This document shows, piece after piece, positions 41,146-53,698 of a stretch of DNA of 64,000 nt. Origin of the DNA: Neofusicoccum parvum (lineage: Eukaryota; Ascomycota; Dothideomycetes; Botryosphaeriales; Botryosphaeriaceae); contig CP087209.1 in NCBI GenBank assembly GCA_020912385.1, forward strand, positions 868,001 to 932,000, read 5' to 3'. The notes beneath the pieces are model-generated. The model saw only the letters and a program-made list of their open reading frames with translations. It searched no databases and was not told where the DNA came from. Numbering within the stretch: the stretch's first letter is position 1; every line of letters begins with the position of its first letter. The position numbers and the translations under genes were made by a program.

Positions 41146-43895
41146 ATGTCCGGCAAGCAGAGAAGGGTCTACAAGTGCAGTACCTGCGCCAGGGTCTTCA
41201 AGAGAAGTGAGCACTGCTCGCGCCATGAGCGCATCCACACCCGAGAGAGGCCCTTCGCTTGTCAGTATTGCCACAAAAAGTACGCCCGGAAGGATTTAGT
41301 CACCCGCCACGAGAAGACATTGCACTCCGAAAAGAGAAGGCAGTCGATCGCCACCGCCGTTCCCGAGTCTCCCGGCTCTCGAGGATCCTCCGAGACGAGC
41401 GAGACCATCAACGTGTCGGTTCCCAGCAATCCCTCCTCACAGCCAGACGTGTCACAGCTGTTCGAGGCGGAGCAAGAGATCCAACCGATCGTTACTCTAG
41501 CAGAAAACCATGCGTCCATAGCGGCTTCAGCAGAGCTTTCTCCGCACCAGCTCGCAGTTGCAGATGAACGCCGCAACTCTCAGATCCTGATTCCCGCGGA
41601 CGTGGCGACCCCATCCTTCGGATTTGGCAACACCGTGGAAACCCTCTATCCAAGCCCTCAAAGCTGTCCAGAGCAAGCGCAAGTCAATTTCCAGCCATGG
41701 GGCGAGCAAATCGTGGCGCTTCAGGAGGTTCCAGTGCAGGGCGCCTACTTGCCGATTGACCCGCAACTTTGTGAGCCTCAGCCCCCCCTGGATTTCGACA
41801 TCACGGGCCACCGGGGAAGCCAAGGTTCGCAGGCTGCAGTTCCAAGCATTGAGTCCAGAAATGACTCAATGGACGCCGCACAGGATTCGATGGGCCCGCC
41901 AACCAAGCGCCGAAGATTAACCAGCAACGGGAGTCAAACTATCGACACCCAACGACCTTCGCGACAGGACTGGCAAAACGATCTTGAATCGACTTCTATT
42001 GACATCTTCCGTGACTTTTGGTCTCCCCCTGAACCTCCGTCCGATATGGCTCAGAATTCCATGGAGAGCTTAGAATTTTCCATCCCCATTGATCCTTTCC
42101 TGATGGGTGGGCAAGACCTTTCTTCTCAGCAGCAGAATGGGTCTTTGTTCAGCACGAACTTTGCCTTTGGAAACCAGTCTATAGATCTTGGATCTAGCAA
42201 CTGGCAATCCTTCCTTGAAGGAGCTTCCCAGGCTTCCCAAGAGAAGAAACCGGATCCTCCCAAACTTGCAGTCAGTGAAAGTACTTATCGAAGCATATGT
42301 GGAGATCTTCAGGCTCGGGTGAAAAAAGACGATTGGGATCAATGCAAACTCCCGAGTGCTCAGGAGCTGCAGAAGTTCATCGAGAGCTACATGAGTTGCT
42401 TCCATCGTCATTTTCCGATCATCCACTTCCCAACACTCAAATTGGACTCAACCCCAAGCCCTCTGACTCTAGCCATCTGCTGCATTGGAGCATTATACCG
42501 GCTTGATCGACGACGTGCTACCATGCTTTTCGACTTGGCAAGCCCGTTGCTTCATTCAGCTATCTCTGCAAGCCGCAGGTTGAGCCCTCCTGCACCTGGA
42601 CCACTATGGGCAGTACAGGGAAGCTTGCTTCTCGGAATGCATTCGGTTTTCAGTGGCCGGTCCACTCTCGTCCTCTCTAACATTGAGAGAACGGGGCTTT
42701 TTGTTGCTGAGTATCGCTTGCGGCGAACATCTCTGGTGACCGGTTCTCAAGATGTAGAGACGAGATGGGAAGATTGGGTCATCAAAGAGTCTAACAAAAG
42801 ACTTCTTTGTGGGATCTTGATTCTAAGTAATCTCATCTCAGTCACTTACGGCACCAACCCCTGGTTCTCGGTTGGTGAAGATCTTCACGTTGAGCTTCCG
42901 GCGAAAGAAAATCGTTGGGATGCACAAACAGCCGGTGAATGGGTAGAAGCCAAGAAGAAAGGAAAAGAACACCAGGTAACCATCAAGGATGCATTGTCGG
43001 CCACATTGTCTCAGAACCGGCCAGAATTTCCACCAAAGGAGGAGCAAAGAGTTTCGGGCTTCGCAAACCTCGTCATCGCACATGCTGCCAACATCCATAT
43101 CTGGCACTTGTCTCAACTCTCCCAGTGCTTTGGCAACGCATCATTACATGGAGCCTCTCATACTCTTCTGGTTTCTGATGTGTCGGCCTCAATCGACAGG
43201 TGCCAGCATGCACTCAGCTACGGGCGGATTGAGGACTTCAGGCACCCGTACTCAAGCGATGCTCAGAGCTCTCTCATCTTCAATACCAACGCGTTGATTC
43301 GTATTGCAAACACCAGGTTGTTCGGCAATGCCGACTCCTTCAACCGCTTCATCCTTACTTCCGACAACAAGCATGAGATATCCACAGCCATGGGCTCGTA
43401 TCTCTCGGCTCCACAGGCCCGGAATGCCTTTACGACGAAAGGTGCAGCTCAAGCTTACGAGGGCTTCACCCTTCCGGCCAAAGTAGGACCCATGCTTGTA
43501 CGCAAGACGGCGGCGTTTGGTTGGAGCATCGAGCACGCCGTTGCGTGGTGGGACACTTCCCTGTTCCTCACCAAGTGGGTTCACACGCTGCAAGTGCAGG
43601 AGAAGACGCAACCACCGGATGACGAGGAGAAGAAGATATTGGAGCAGGTCAAGACTGTCTTGGGAGAGATGGAGCATGAGTACGATGGTGAGGGATCACT
43701 TGCAGCAGCCGTGGCCAGGGCGTGTGCGACATACCTCTCGGATACCTGGGTTTGGGGTGGTGAGCGGTATTCCTGCGGATATCACGGATCTTGGCTAATG
43801 TTTCTACTACAGTAACTCCGCGCATGGGATCGGTGCTGACGAAACTGGCGGATGCGTACGAGAAAAACCTCCAGGAAGAAAATGCTCGCAGCTGA
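41146..43895 (+). CDS. C2H2 zinc-finger transcription factor with fungal-specific TF domain
   Basis: Nuclear regulator. Exon 1 is 41146..43759 and exon 2 is 43813..43895 (53-nt intron with branch GCTAAT), 898 residues. Seen: two adjacent C2H2 fingers at residues 11-31 and 39-60, with the first helix reading RSEHCSRH and an HTRERPF linker, the type seen in CreA/AmdA/Msn2-like proteins that read G-rich (AGGGG-type) sites; a disordered Ser/Gln-rich region; a basic NLS-like PTKRRRL near residue 245; and a C-terminal fungal-specific domain (FPIIHFPTLKLD, LTLAICCIGALYRL) as in the PF04082 family. The second exon adds a short tail ending EENARS. Targets are unknown; the esterase gene downstream is a possible local target, by position only. 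Confidence 0.93.
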
Positions 43896-44812
43896 GTGCT
43901 TCAACGGAGACTTTGACTACTTGTTGATGTATTGCAAAGTCATTGTTGGACGGTCTGTGCAAACGACCAACTGGAAAGGTGGGGGGACCAAGGGGGACAA
44001 GGTAGGAAAAAAGACGGCCGTATTGGGTTAGGTGTTAGTTCATTTGTGGTCTACAGAATAGAAAGATCTTTCTCGGAGACACGGCTCCTGTCACGGCCTC
44101 AACTTCGCAGTAGCTAGCAGGGTTGTTAATGTCAGTGCGGCTGATAAATAAATATTTAGAAATCATACCTAGGATGCATGTGATGGGAGGTGGGACCGCC
44201 GAAGTGTCCGAAATGCCCGAGGCCTTGACAGATAAAGTGGAGCTTTCTGCGTACGGCGGAGGAGAGACAACTATGGGTCAGGGGGAAGCGGGAGTGTTCA
44301 AATCCGACGCAGGAACATGGCGGAGATAAGCCACACTTGCTTATAGCATGCGGGGAATTTCCGCCCTCGCTCGCTCGCGCGGTGGACCCCGCGGCGGGAT
44401 GTGAGGTGGTGGCTTGCCTGCCCGCGCTGCCCCACCACGAAATGCGACCCCACACCACACGCCGGCTGGTCTCCAGCGACAAGCCAAACAAGACCCCTCC
44501 TCGCCACGATTTTCGCCTTTTCCGGATCTGACACGCGCGCCCCGGTCGGCGACAGCCATGCCCGCGTCCGCTTGCTGCTCTCACTGTGGGCGGCCCGCAA
44601 CTATAAAGCGGCGGGTGGCCCCACCACCCCGCCTTACCTATAGGCAAGGTGGTCCGTTCGACAGCTGGCTCCCTATTCCTGCGAACACTACAGGAAAGGT
44701 CTTCAGCCTCTTCAATCGACGTCTTCATCAAACGCGGCATCTGCGACTTCCGACTTTCTGCGTCTGATCCTGGTCCTTTCACTTGACCGTGAAAAAAAAA
44801 AAAAAAAGAGCC
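43896..44812. other. Intergenic: promoter of the carboxylesterase
   Basis: About 920 bp. A run of 16 A (44792-44807) ends 5 bases before the esterase ATG. No other gene is supported. Confidence 0.5.
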
Positions 44813-46966
<2,154 letters not shown>

Positions 46967-47218
46967 GATGGGTCTGTTGATGGGGTTCGCGGGCCGAGAG
47001 TCTGCGTTCTGGGGTTTGCCATGTTTGGGACGGATTGAATGAATGAGATGTTGACGCACATGTAGCCCTCATACTACGGGGAGATGGATATGAAATCGGG
47101 TATTGTGCTCTCCGCGCACTCGGGAAATCTCGAAGTGAAAGTGGAACGAGAGCGGTTGTTCTACTTGCCTTGACTGTCTCCCCATGCCTGGAAGAATATC
47201 CGTATCCTTTAGCATAGT

Positions 47219-47605
47219 TCAAAGTGGTCTTGCTATAAATGTTTTTGATATCGACATGGGTGGATGGGTGATCCAACAGAGATCCAACGAACGCGCGATG
47301 TCCTTTGTGGCCTGTTCAATTGGCACGGACAGGAGGAGTTCGACCTCTACTGTCGGTAACACTTGTTTTGGGGTCGTGACTCTCGAGTCGTAACCATCCT
47401 CATGAGAGAGAACAGCGTGGTGGGGAGCAGTGTGTCCGTAATCGCGTCTCAAGTTTTGTGTCTCGTTTAGGAGGTGATGTTGATGATTCATGTCCCTCGC
47501 ATTCACGTCGACAGGAAATTCAGTGAGCAGTAAGTTGGCCGTCTCTGCATGGGCATATTCTGCAACGAATGAGAGAGGGGCTTTGCCATCGGGGCTGGTC
47601 TTCAA
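47219..47605 (-). pseudogene. Ankyrin-repeat relic
   Basis: The minus-strand text DGKAPLSFVAEYAHAETANL and the following LLL...VDVNARD closely follow the ankyrin consensus (DG.TPL..AA..GH.E...LLL....DVNA.D). A second partial repeat, GHTAPHHAVL, appears about 20 residues later. The frame lacks an ATG at its start, is preceded by stops, and then drifts into non-ankyrin text. I read it as the remains of an ankyrin gene. It could instead be an internal exon of an intact gene that I failed to assemble. Confidence 0.5.
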
Positions 47606-48481
47606 CCCGCATCAATGCTTGTTTGTTGGAGCCGGGGAATCGAGGCTAAAGTCATGATAGCTAGTTTACAGGACGATACGGCATCCGACAAGCACAGCCA
47701 CGTGTGGAACTGAAGCACTGCGAGCGCCCCATTAGTGAATTCCCGTCACCTGCTGGTCAGAAGGGCGAGACAGACCAGCAATTGAGGAGGCTGGGGCATG
47801 CGGGGACCGGAGAGCGGTTTGCATGCGCGCGCAGACAGGGCAAGCACAGCGAGTGCAGGGCGTCGAGTGAGGGAGCCGGTCGGTTGCTGGGGTGCTGTGG
47901 TGAGCTGGCAAATGGGGAGGCCGGCCAGCAGGTTCCACAGGTGAGTGGGCGAGCTGGCGGCGATGCTGACGGGCCCGGGGCGTGCGTGCAGCAGCAGGAG
48001 GAGACGCGGTGCTGCTTCGGGCCTCAGGCACGGCGACGGGCTGTCCCGAAGCGGGCCTAGCCGCGTCGCGTCGCGACGAAGAGCTGCAACACCAGCCCGC
48101 CGCGTCCGCGCATGAGTCAACGACGTCTGGATTAGCTCGCCGCGGCACTCTGTTATGGTTTCAGCGCGCTCCACCGCCAACCGCACGCCGTCGCGTCTGC
48201 AGCCTGGCCGCCCGCCGCACCACTCAGGCTCGCGGCGGGTGCAGACGCGCCTGGGCTGTCCTGCCTCGCGGCCAGGGTGCAGGCGAGGCTGGCAGCTAAT
48301 GGATGCACTACTGCGCTCCCCGGGCGAGCGATAGGCTGGCGGCGCGCGATAGCGGGGGCGGCTACATGCACGCGCGGGCAAGGGCGCCGCGGCCAGTGAG
48401 GCCCCAGGAACCGCCGCCAGTCAACAAACACCTGCAAATAAACTCGCCATTCCCCTCTCGCCGGCCTGCTGCTGCGACCGT

Positions 48482-48517
48482 CTGAGCGACCGCCTGAGCG
48501 ACCGCCTGAGCGACCAC
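48482..48517. repeat. Three 12-bp tandem units upstream of the proline-rich gene
   Basis: The unit CTGAGCGACCGC occurs three times in a row (the last with one change), ending six bases before the start codon at 48524. It lies in the 5' untranslated region or basal promoter. Confidence 0.8.
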
Positions 48518-48523
48518 CGCGTC

Positions 48524-50198
48524 ATGGCCCACCACGAGCAGCACGACGGGCCCGTCGGCGACTCGGTCCTCGCCATCGTCGCCGCCTTCACCAGCGGCTT
48601 CGACGTCTTCAAGCGCCTGCGTGAGAGGCGCCGCCGCCGGAGATCGTCCAAGAAGTCGCACCGCGCGACGCCCGCGCCGCTGGAGCCGTCCGGCGACGAG
48701 CTGCGCCTCAGCAACTCGCTCCGCCTGGGGCCCGTCGACATCCAGCGCAACTACGAGACCAACTATGCCGCCGCCGGCGAGAGGTTTGCACAGGGCGATG
48801 GTACGAGGCCTGCCGACCCCCATTGCTGCGACGCCGCTGACTGGAACAGCAATTGCCCACGCCTCGCTCACCGAGGTGCTGCTCAAGCTCAACAGCGGCC
48901 TCGTTGCCATCATTGGAGCTTTCCTGACCCACGGCAAGGACGACCACCATCCGGACTACAAGTCGCTCGCCAACCTGTCCGACTCGTCCCGCTCCGAGGC
49001 CATTGATGCTCTGGGCCAGCTGTACCAGCGTCTCTCGCAGTCGCAGCTCGTCTTGGACCGGATCCGTCCCAAGTGCCAGCGCTGCGGCAGCCACCAACAC
49101 CAGGACTGTGCTTCGAACCCGCCCAGGCAGCGCGGAGGCTCTGGAAACGCCAAACGCCTGCCGGGATCCAAGCCCAAACACAGGAGATCCCAGACGGAGC
49201 TAGTTCTAGTGCGACGACCCCGCAACACCAGCAAGCATTCGTCCTCCAGGAACAGTTCATCCACCGCCTTGTCTGCAAAGTCCCAACGTGCAGCCAATGC
49301 CTCCTCGGGCTCGTCCGCATCGACTCCGGTAACGTCTCCGCTGCCGTCTCCAGATCCGACCAAGCCCCAGCTTCCTCGCTCGCAGTCCAATTCCTCCAAG
49401 TCAGAGCAAGCCCCGCCAAGCTACACCAAGGCCAACCAAGCTCCTTCACGTGACAAGTCCGTAGCCAGAAAGCCCGTCAAGACCGCCGCCGCCACGACCG
49501 CAAACCCTCCCAGCGCCGCCGCGCCGCTTCAACGCCCGGAGACCTGGCCCAACGGACCCCGACCCCTCCGCGAGCCCACGTTGCCCTTCATCCAGCCGCA
49601 GCCCTACCAACCCTTCCACCAGCAACTCCCTCTCCAGCACCAGCAGCAGCAACCACCCCCCTACCAACCGCCCCGGCCCCCCAAACTCCCCGTCATGACC
49701 GCCGCCGCCGACGCCGCTCCCGCCGAGCTCCCCGGCAGCGCGCCTCCCGCCCCCAACGTCCTCCAACGCCGCAACGCACCCGCGCCCCCACCCAAGCCCA
49801 CCACCCTCGCTCCCCAGCCGCCTCCCCGCCCCATCAACCGCTCCTCCCTGCGCCACCAGCACCAGCAGCACCCAGCGGACGGCCCGTCTAACAGCTCATC
49901 CGCCGACCTCCTCAGCAGCGTCCACCACCCGTCGGCGCGCAGAGCCGCCGGCATGGTCACGCCGTCGACGTACAGCTTCGCGTCCGACAGCACGAAGCTG
50001 GGCGAGATCCCGCCGCGCAAGTGGACCGTGCCGTTCGACTACGCCGCCATGGAGCGCGCCAACGCCGAGGCGGCCGCGCGGGGCAACCTGCCCGCGGGCT
50101 GCGGGGCGCAGGGGCAGGGGGGGCCGGCCGCGGCGGGGGGAGGGGAGAAGAGGAAGGGGGGGTTGTTGATGAGGTTTTTGAGGAGGGGGAGCGATTGA
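48524..50198 (+). CDS. Proline/serine-rich fungal protein of unknown function
   Basis: Two exons, 48524..48800 and 48850..50198, with a 49-nt intron (GTACGA, branch CTGAC, CAG), 541 residues. Seen: a conserved-looking N-terminal region of mixed helices (GDSVLAIVAAFTSGFDVFKRL, an Arg-rich stretch, then AIAHASLTEVLLKLNSGLVA and LGQLYQRLSQSQ), a CxxC/Cys pair (KCQRCGSHQHQDC), and a long disordered C-terminal half rich in Pro, Ser and Gln with many PPxP and PxxP motifs that could bind SH3 or WW domains. The end is Lys/Arg-rich (EKRKGGLLMRFLRRGS). I recognise this only as an unnamed Pezizomycotina-type protein; a signalling or scaffold role is a guess. Confidence 0.75.
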
Positions 50199-51907
50199 GT
50201 TTTTTTTTTCCCTGTGGCTTGCGTTGTTGGTTTTAATTTTTTTTTCGAGCGGGGAGGTCTAGGGTCGAGGTGATGTCGTTCGTTTTTTTGAATGTTTTGG
50301 GTGTTTCTTCCCCTGGAGTTTGGGTTAAAGGTACAGGTTGGAGATGAGGTTACGACACTTATGAGATGATGAAGAGATGACCGTTTTACGAAATTGTATG
50401 TAAGATGGGTTAAAAGATGGAGAGGGATCAAGGGTAGGGAGGGAGTGGTGGATGTTTCTGTTGAGCCTTCTTTATGTAGCTACATACCCCTTCTGTGTAG
50501 GACGGCTGCGGCCTTCTTTTATGCAGCGCCTTTTGGTTTGTAATTTCAATGGTTTCTGGGCACCGTTCTCCCCGATGTCGTCTGGATGGAGCCGAGCCGA
50601 GCCTCTGCTGGTGTGTAGAGTTGTTCGATCAGTCTGCCATACGTAGGGCTGCGGCGGTGAATAGGCGAATCCGTGAAGTTTGTGGCGCAGCGGGTGAAGT
50701 CATTGGCCATGTTATCTCTCGAAGGGCTGTGACTCCAAGTCTCCAGACCCAAACCGGGGAGGGGTCCTTCACCTTATATGCTTTGCAAGCACGAACCCTC
50801 TCATAGCCCGCCGACACTGATGACTGGCGTAGTGGTGAAAGTAAAGTAACCATTAAGTCACGAGGTTTAGGCACCCCAAGTGGTCTGGGGTTCGAAACGG
50901 GGGCACAAAAACAGGCGGAGATCCAAGTGAGTCTGTTCTATCTGGCATGCGCTGTCGTCCTTAGATGAGGATCTGCCACCTTGACACCGGGTCAGGGTGG
51001 TGGACACGGACGCAGCGCAGGTCGGATAGTTTTGCTCTTTGATTCTTTGTTGCCCCGCGCGGTCAGCAAGGATGTGGGCTTCCCAGCGGTCCTGAGATGT
51101 TGAGTCAAATTGCCGTGAAGAGGAAGCCCAGGTGTTGCTCGTTCCCCTCGTTCTGGGATAAATACTGTAGATGTCGGACGTCTCGATGCTTCACTTCACG
51201 GCTACATGAGCATTGGGCCCAAATTTAGTTGCTGGAATTATTGGAGCCGGAGGTCCTCTTGTGTTAAGAAAGTCTTCCAATCAATGGCGACTCAATCAAG
51301 AAGAATAGCGCTCGAAACCAATGTATAATTCGTAGGTTTTACGGTGGTACAAGGCTGGAAGTCCTGGGCTGTAGCGCTCTCTATATCTTTACTTTTTTTT
51401 GTACAACATTTGTTCCTCACAACAAACAGCTTACATCGTCATTCGTACAAAGGCGTGGTCTGCTCCGCCTACTAAACCTTACACGTGAGTAGATACCTCT
51501 TATTGAAATGCCCTTTGATAGGCCACATCACCTCGTGAAGCGTAGTCGATATTCACATTCCGACACGATCGTATCATCTTGGTAGACGAAGGCAAGGCAA
51601 CTTCATTGGTCTCGACAAAAGGATTTTCGACACGAAGCATTTCAGTGCGGGGCTACAGTGTGCATTAGGGCTATGCATTACCCATGATCTTACACCCGGC
51701 ATACTCAAGACGGTTAGTGCTGCTGCTCTCGCTTGCGATCATCTTGCTTACAGCGTCGTAAGTACCAAGGCGTAGCATCGCTCGTCCGCTTTTAAGGATA
51801 ATCCGGCTGCGAGTGTTTGAGCACCTCTACAATCCTCCGAGTGTGATTCTATTCCTTCTCAAGCAGAAACCAGGATTTCCTTGCCACAGAGCAAGAATAG
51901 CCTCGAC
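50199..51907. other. Gene-poor, lower-GC island with a tRNA-like element
   Basis: About 1.7 kb. It contains a tRNA-like/SINE-like stretch (50818-50905) and a hydrophobic micro-open frame at 51684-51761. The remainder shows no gene. T-rich tracts near 50.2-50.3 kb probably belong to the 3' end of the proline-rich gene. Confidence 0.45.
50818..50905 (+). mobile_element. tRNA-like element, possible SINE head
   Basis: An A-box match TGGCGTAGTGG (50825-50835) and a B-box-like GGTTCGAAACG (50889-50899) lie in the right order, with a CCCCA/TGGGG hairpin between them as in a variable arm. The T-stem and acceptor stem do not pair properly, so this is not a working tRNA gene. Internal pol III boxes with lost folding are typical of tRNA-derived SINEs or tRNA relics. 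No second copy is visible in this window. Confidence 0.35.
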
Positions 51908-52281
51908 ATGTCTTTTAGCAAATTCCTCGGTGCGTCTCTAAAAGGCCAATCAAACATGAGTACATCAAGCTAACCCACCGCAACAGAGCCTTGTCAGGCC
52001 CAAACCTTCCCGCGCGCTCCACCTCAAGACACCAGTACCGCTAGATGGTCCAAAGAAGCCATGTTGGCATTATTGGCACTATTTATCATGGTTTTCCTAC
52101 CACTCGCTACATATCTCCTTCGACGATATGTGCTTTGCATACCGGAATTATGGGATCGAGCCTCCAGAGGAAGGTTCCACAACGGTATTGTGCCTTTCAC
52201 CCATGAACTGCCACAGCACGGAGACGCTAATACGTACAAAACCATGAAGAGGAAGACATCGATCTCAGTCTCGGCTGGTGA
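51908..52281 (+). CDS. Small single-pass membrane protein, paralogue B
   Basis: Unknown function. Three exons: 51908..51929 (22 nt), 51987..52184 and 52250..52281, 83 residues. Intron 1 (57 nt) has GTGCGT, a GCTAAC branch and CAG; intron 2 (65 nt) has GTATTG, a GCTAAT branch and AAG. Seen: a short leader, a Pro/Thr-rich part, RWSKEAMLALLALFIMVFLP as the membrane helix, then basic residues (LLRRY) and an acidic end (EEDIDLSLGW). It matches the gene at 14878-15226 in exon-1 length, both intron phases, the helix block and the acidic tail. If intron 2 is kept, the frame stays open to 52315 with a different tail. The C-terminal join rests on the comparison with the paralogue. Confidence 0.62.
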
Positions 52282-53251
52282 TACAATTGCATTGGCAGGT
52301 GGTTCTCTGTCGTAGCGCTCCTTCGAAAAGCTGGCGCATGAGCATCAATTTTGGGGGAAGCGCCATCATAGGCCAGCATGGGGAGTCAGTTACTCAGATT
52401 CATATGTGACATTAAGCTCTGTGGCAAATCTATACAAAGAGGTCTGAAATGAAGGTACTGTAGCTGCTCGAGTGCTGCATAGAATGCGCCGGGTGCTGTA
52501 GGGAGACACCGGGCGGACAGACAGGTTAAATAAGTGTATCGGGCCAGACCATACCGTTCCATTTTCTTATTTCCACCACGATGGTCTTAGATTTGTGGAG
52601 TGCTCAGAATAAAGAGAAAATATGCTAGTGTTTCTTCAGCTTACGTTGAGTGATTTCGCTGTACCTTAGGATAGTACCGAATCTTAAACCATTCCAAAGC
52701 CTGTCTCGAAACCCCCCCCCCCCCCCCCCCCCCGTTTACATGGATTGGCGGATGTTTATCAGGTTTGTTCTGGGATGTTTGGGCGGCAATAGCGAAGCCA
52801 GCCTTCAATAAACCCGCACGCCCTGCGAAAATGAAAACTACTTGGTAGAACAGAATACCAATGAAATGAATGGTATTCATGGTCGGATAATTGATCTTCT
52901 GATTGCCTACGCAGTCTCATGCATAATAGGATACTGTGCTACTTTCTGTAGCAACGATCATGATTAGGCATCCAACTACAGTGGTAGGATCAAAAGCAAA
53001 CATGGATAGGCAAAGAGTCCATTTCCCCTCACCCTTTGCGAGAGCCTGTGGCGCTTCTGGCTTGGCTTGTTGTGCGTTAGAACCAAAATGCTCATAACCT
53101 GTGTCCAGGAGAATGTTGGAGTACGGGCATGTGTAGATTCCGTTCCCCTAGCCATTGAAGCGTCGTCTTCCGAGTACGCTCAGTCATCATAACGTATTTA
53201 CATATTTACAAGCTCATCCAGCCCTTGCATCCCAAAACCGTCGCCTCCTCT
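52282..53251. other. Intergenic with a long C homopolymer
   Basis: About 970 bp. It holds the 22-nt C run at 52712-52733. A minus-strand open frame (52641-52880) reads across that run, encoding polyglycine, with a hydrophobic N terminus; I do not trust it as a gene. Confidence 0.45.
52712..52733. repeat. (C)22 homopolymer
   Basis: Twenty-two consecutive C on the plus strand. Such a length is prone to replication slippage and to sequencing or assembly error, so the exact count is uncertain. Confidence 0.9.
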
Positions 53252-53698
53252 TTAGATCTCCGTGCAGCCATCGGGATACCCGCTCCCGTTGGTGCTGTAC
53301 AGACCCTGCGCGCCGCAGTAGTAAATCTTCTCCGCGTCCTTGTCCCACGCGAAGCTCAGGCTGCCGGCCGGCTCGCCGTTGGTCTGCTTGGCGGTGGTCT
53401 GCGCCATCAAAGTCAGCCCTCACCCACCCCACGAAAATGCAATGCGTCTACTCACGATGAAGTACGGCAGCTTCAAGCTTGTGCACTTGCCGGACGCGAT
53501 GTTGGCTGCCGACTGCTCGTAGGGCGTGTCGTTCCTGGCCGCTTCGGCCGACGCCTTGAGGTCGGCGGTCAGCGACTCGAGGTTGGCGCCAGCGTCGCTG
53601 TTCGGGCAGGCGACGCCGGTGGCCGGGAACTGCTCGAAGGTGATGGCGGCCGAAGCGCCAGCGGCGGCGAAGAGGATGGCGGCGAAGGTGGCCTTCAT
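53252..53698 (-). CDS. Small secreted protein with four cysteines
   Basis: Predicted secreted protein. Exon 1 is 53698..53456 and exon 2 is 53398..53252, with a 57-nt intron (GTGAGT, branch CTGAC, CAG), 129 residues. Seen: a clear signal peptide (MKATFAAILFAAAGASA, cleavage expected near residue 17-18), then a mature domain of about 110 residues with four Cys, enough for two disulfides (in VACPNS, SGKCTS, IYYCGAQ and DGCTEI), and a Gly/Tyr-rich end (GAQGLYSTNGSGYPDG). No enzyme motif was recognised. Size, secretion and paired Cys fit the loose class of fungal small secreted proteins, some of which are effectors; that is inference. It sits alone at the edge of the gene-poor island. Confidence 0.82.

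Larger units (their letters stand above)
46967..48523. other. Intergenic region with an ankyrin relic
   Basis: About 1.56 kb. The left part holds a decayed ankyrin fragment (47219-47605, minus strand). The GC-rich right part (47.7-48.5 kb) shows only Arg/Ala/Pro-type shadow frames and should be the promoter of the proline-rich gene. Confidence 0.45.

Noticed and set aside
50818..50905. A functional tRNA gene at the A/B-box match
   Set aside because: The acceptor and T stems do not pair, so it cannot fold as a tRNA; reported instead as a tRNA-like/SINE candidate.
52641..52880. 79-codon minus-strand frame with a hydrophobic N terminus
   Set aside because: It reads through the C homopolymer as polyglycine and has no second exon or relative; the homopolymer length is itself uncertain.
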